DNA of 23,005 nt from NCBI GenBank assembly GCA_937892835.1, contig CALBHM010000145.1:1-23005 (forward strand), given 5' to 3'. This document shows, one piece after another, positions 22,298 to 23,005 of the stretch. Both the position numbers and the translations under genes were made by a program. The notes under the pieces were generated by a model. The model worked only from the letters and a program-made list of their open reading frames with translations, made no database searches and had not been told where the DNA came from. How positions within the stretch are numbered: the stretch's first letter is position 1; every line of letters begins with the position of its first letter. This stretch comes from an uncultured Ruminococcus sp. (lineage in GTDB: Bacteria > Bacillota > Clostridia > Oscillospirales > Acutalibacteraceae).

Positions 22298-23005
22298 ATG
22301 TCGATCAAAGTCTATAAGCCGACTTCAAATTCACGTAGAAATATGTCGGTTACAGATTATTCAGAGCTTTCAAAGGTTGCTCCCGAAAGAAGCCTCCTTG
22401 AGCCGCTCAAGAATAAATCGGGTCGTAACAATTACGGTCGCATCACAGTACGTCATCGTGGCGGCGCAAACCGCAGAAAGTACCGTGTAATCGACTTCAA
22501 GCGTTCCAAGTTCGATGTTCCCGCTGAGGTAGTTTCACTCGAATATGACCCGAACCGTTCAGCTCACATCGCTCTCATCAAGTATGAGGACGGCGTAAAG
22601 AGCTACATCCTTGCTCCCGCAGGCCTTAAGGTCGGCGACAAGGTTATGGCAGGTCCCGATGCTGATATCAAGCCGGGCAACGCACTGCCGCTCGTTAACA
22701 TCCCCACAGGTACCGTTGTTCACAACGTTGAGCTTTATCCGGGCCGCGGCGGTCAGCTTGCAAGAGCTGCAGGTAACGCTGCACAGCTTATGGCTAAGGA
22801 AGGCGAATATGCTCTCCTCAGACTTCCCTCGGGTGAGCTTCGTAAGGTTCCCGCAACTTGCATGGCTACAGTTGGCCAGGTTGGTAACCTTGATCACGAG
22901 AACGTTAAGATCGGTAACGCAGGTAGAAAACGTCATATGGGTTGGAGACCTACAGTCCGCGGTTCTGTCATGAACCCGAACGATCACCCCCACGGTGGTG
23001 GTGAA
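22298..23005 (+). CDS. rplB: 50S ribosomal protein L2 (uL2), C-terminus cut off
   Basis: The first 236 codons of the peptidyl-transferase-centre protein L2, running in frame to the last base of the window; roughly 40 residues of a normal 275-280 are missing. It starts MSIKVYKPTSNSRRNMSV and contains NNYGRITVRHRGGANRRKYR, LEYDPNRSAHIALI, AGNAAQLMAKEG and the MNPNDHPHGGGE segment carrying the conserved functional histidine. AAAGGAG lies 10 nt before the ATG. A 90-nt gap separates it from rplW and holds the hairpin GGAGT/ACTCC (22252-22268). Confidence 0.97.
   Translation, partial: MSIKVYKPTSNSRRNMSVTDYSELSKVAPERSLLEPLKNKSGRNNYGRITVRHRGGANRRKYRVIDFKRSKFDVPAEVVSLEYDPNRSAHIALIKYEDGVKSYILAPAGLKVGDKVMAGPDADIKPGNALPLVNIPTGTVVHNVELYPGRGGQLARAAGNAAQLMAKEGEYALLRLPSGELRKVPATCMATVGQVGNLDHENVKIGNAGRKRHMGWRPTVRGSVMNPNDHPHGGGE

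Noticed and set aside
1..23005. CRISPR array, prophage, or IS element with transposase
   Set aside because: No regularly spaced repeats, phage genes or transposase frames are seen; only the MITE-like repeat at 16870-17130 looks mobile.

Overview
The window looks like a core-genome stretch of a gut-type Clostridia bacterium, probably from the Oscillospirales/Ruminococcaceae. Three things point there: the gene neighbourhoods (lepA/hemW, M24 peptidase-efp-CD1247-like zinc-ribbon protein, yqeK-rsfS-leuS, and the S10 ribosomal operon), strong AGGAGG ribosome sites, and a MITE-like repeat with CTTCCCCT/AGGGGAAG arms of a type I recall from gut Firmicutes. This assignment is an inference; there is no 16S gene here.

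Layout. 1-363 is the 3' end of lepA. A GPH-type sugar/cation symporter with its own promoter and terminator (447-1976) sits between lepA and hemW (2031-3125). Next come an M24 Xaa-Pro-type peptidase, efp, and an acidic Cys-rich zinc-ribbon protein, then a terminator and the nudix-maf-small membrane protein cluster (to 6793). A secreted PHP-domain protein follows (6949-8405) and carries a single frameshift near 8221.

From 8507 to 12546 the genes run on the minus strand: metY (homocysteine synthesis) behind what reads as a leader-peptide attenuator, then a MATE efflux pump and a BmrR-like MerR regulator behind a 19-bp-spacer promoter with a perfect dyad, then tRNA-Ala(CGC). The plus strand resumes with a second MFS transporter, an ABC ATPase/permease pair, yqeK, rsfS, a MITE-like repeat, and leuS. 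After a gene-free 657 bp holding a terminator-ended unexplained stretch and a long structured leader, the S10 operon starts (rpsJ, rplC, rplD, rplW, rplB cut by the window end).

The most interesting item is the metY leader. A consensus promoter drives a 27-codon ORF rich in Met and Cys codons. Its last codons can pair with the 5' arm of a terminator lying just before metY, the arrangement expected of classical translation-coupled attenuation. I see no SAM riboswitch or T-box there. Second are the MerR operator overlapping the MATE-merR promoter and the S10 leader, which has an internal terminator-like hairpin and a duplicated two-part motif.
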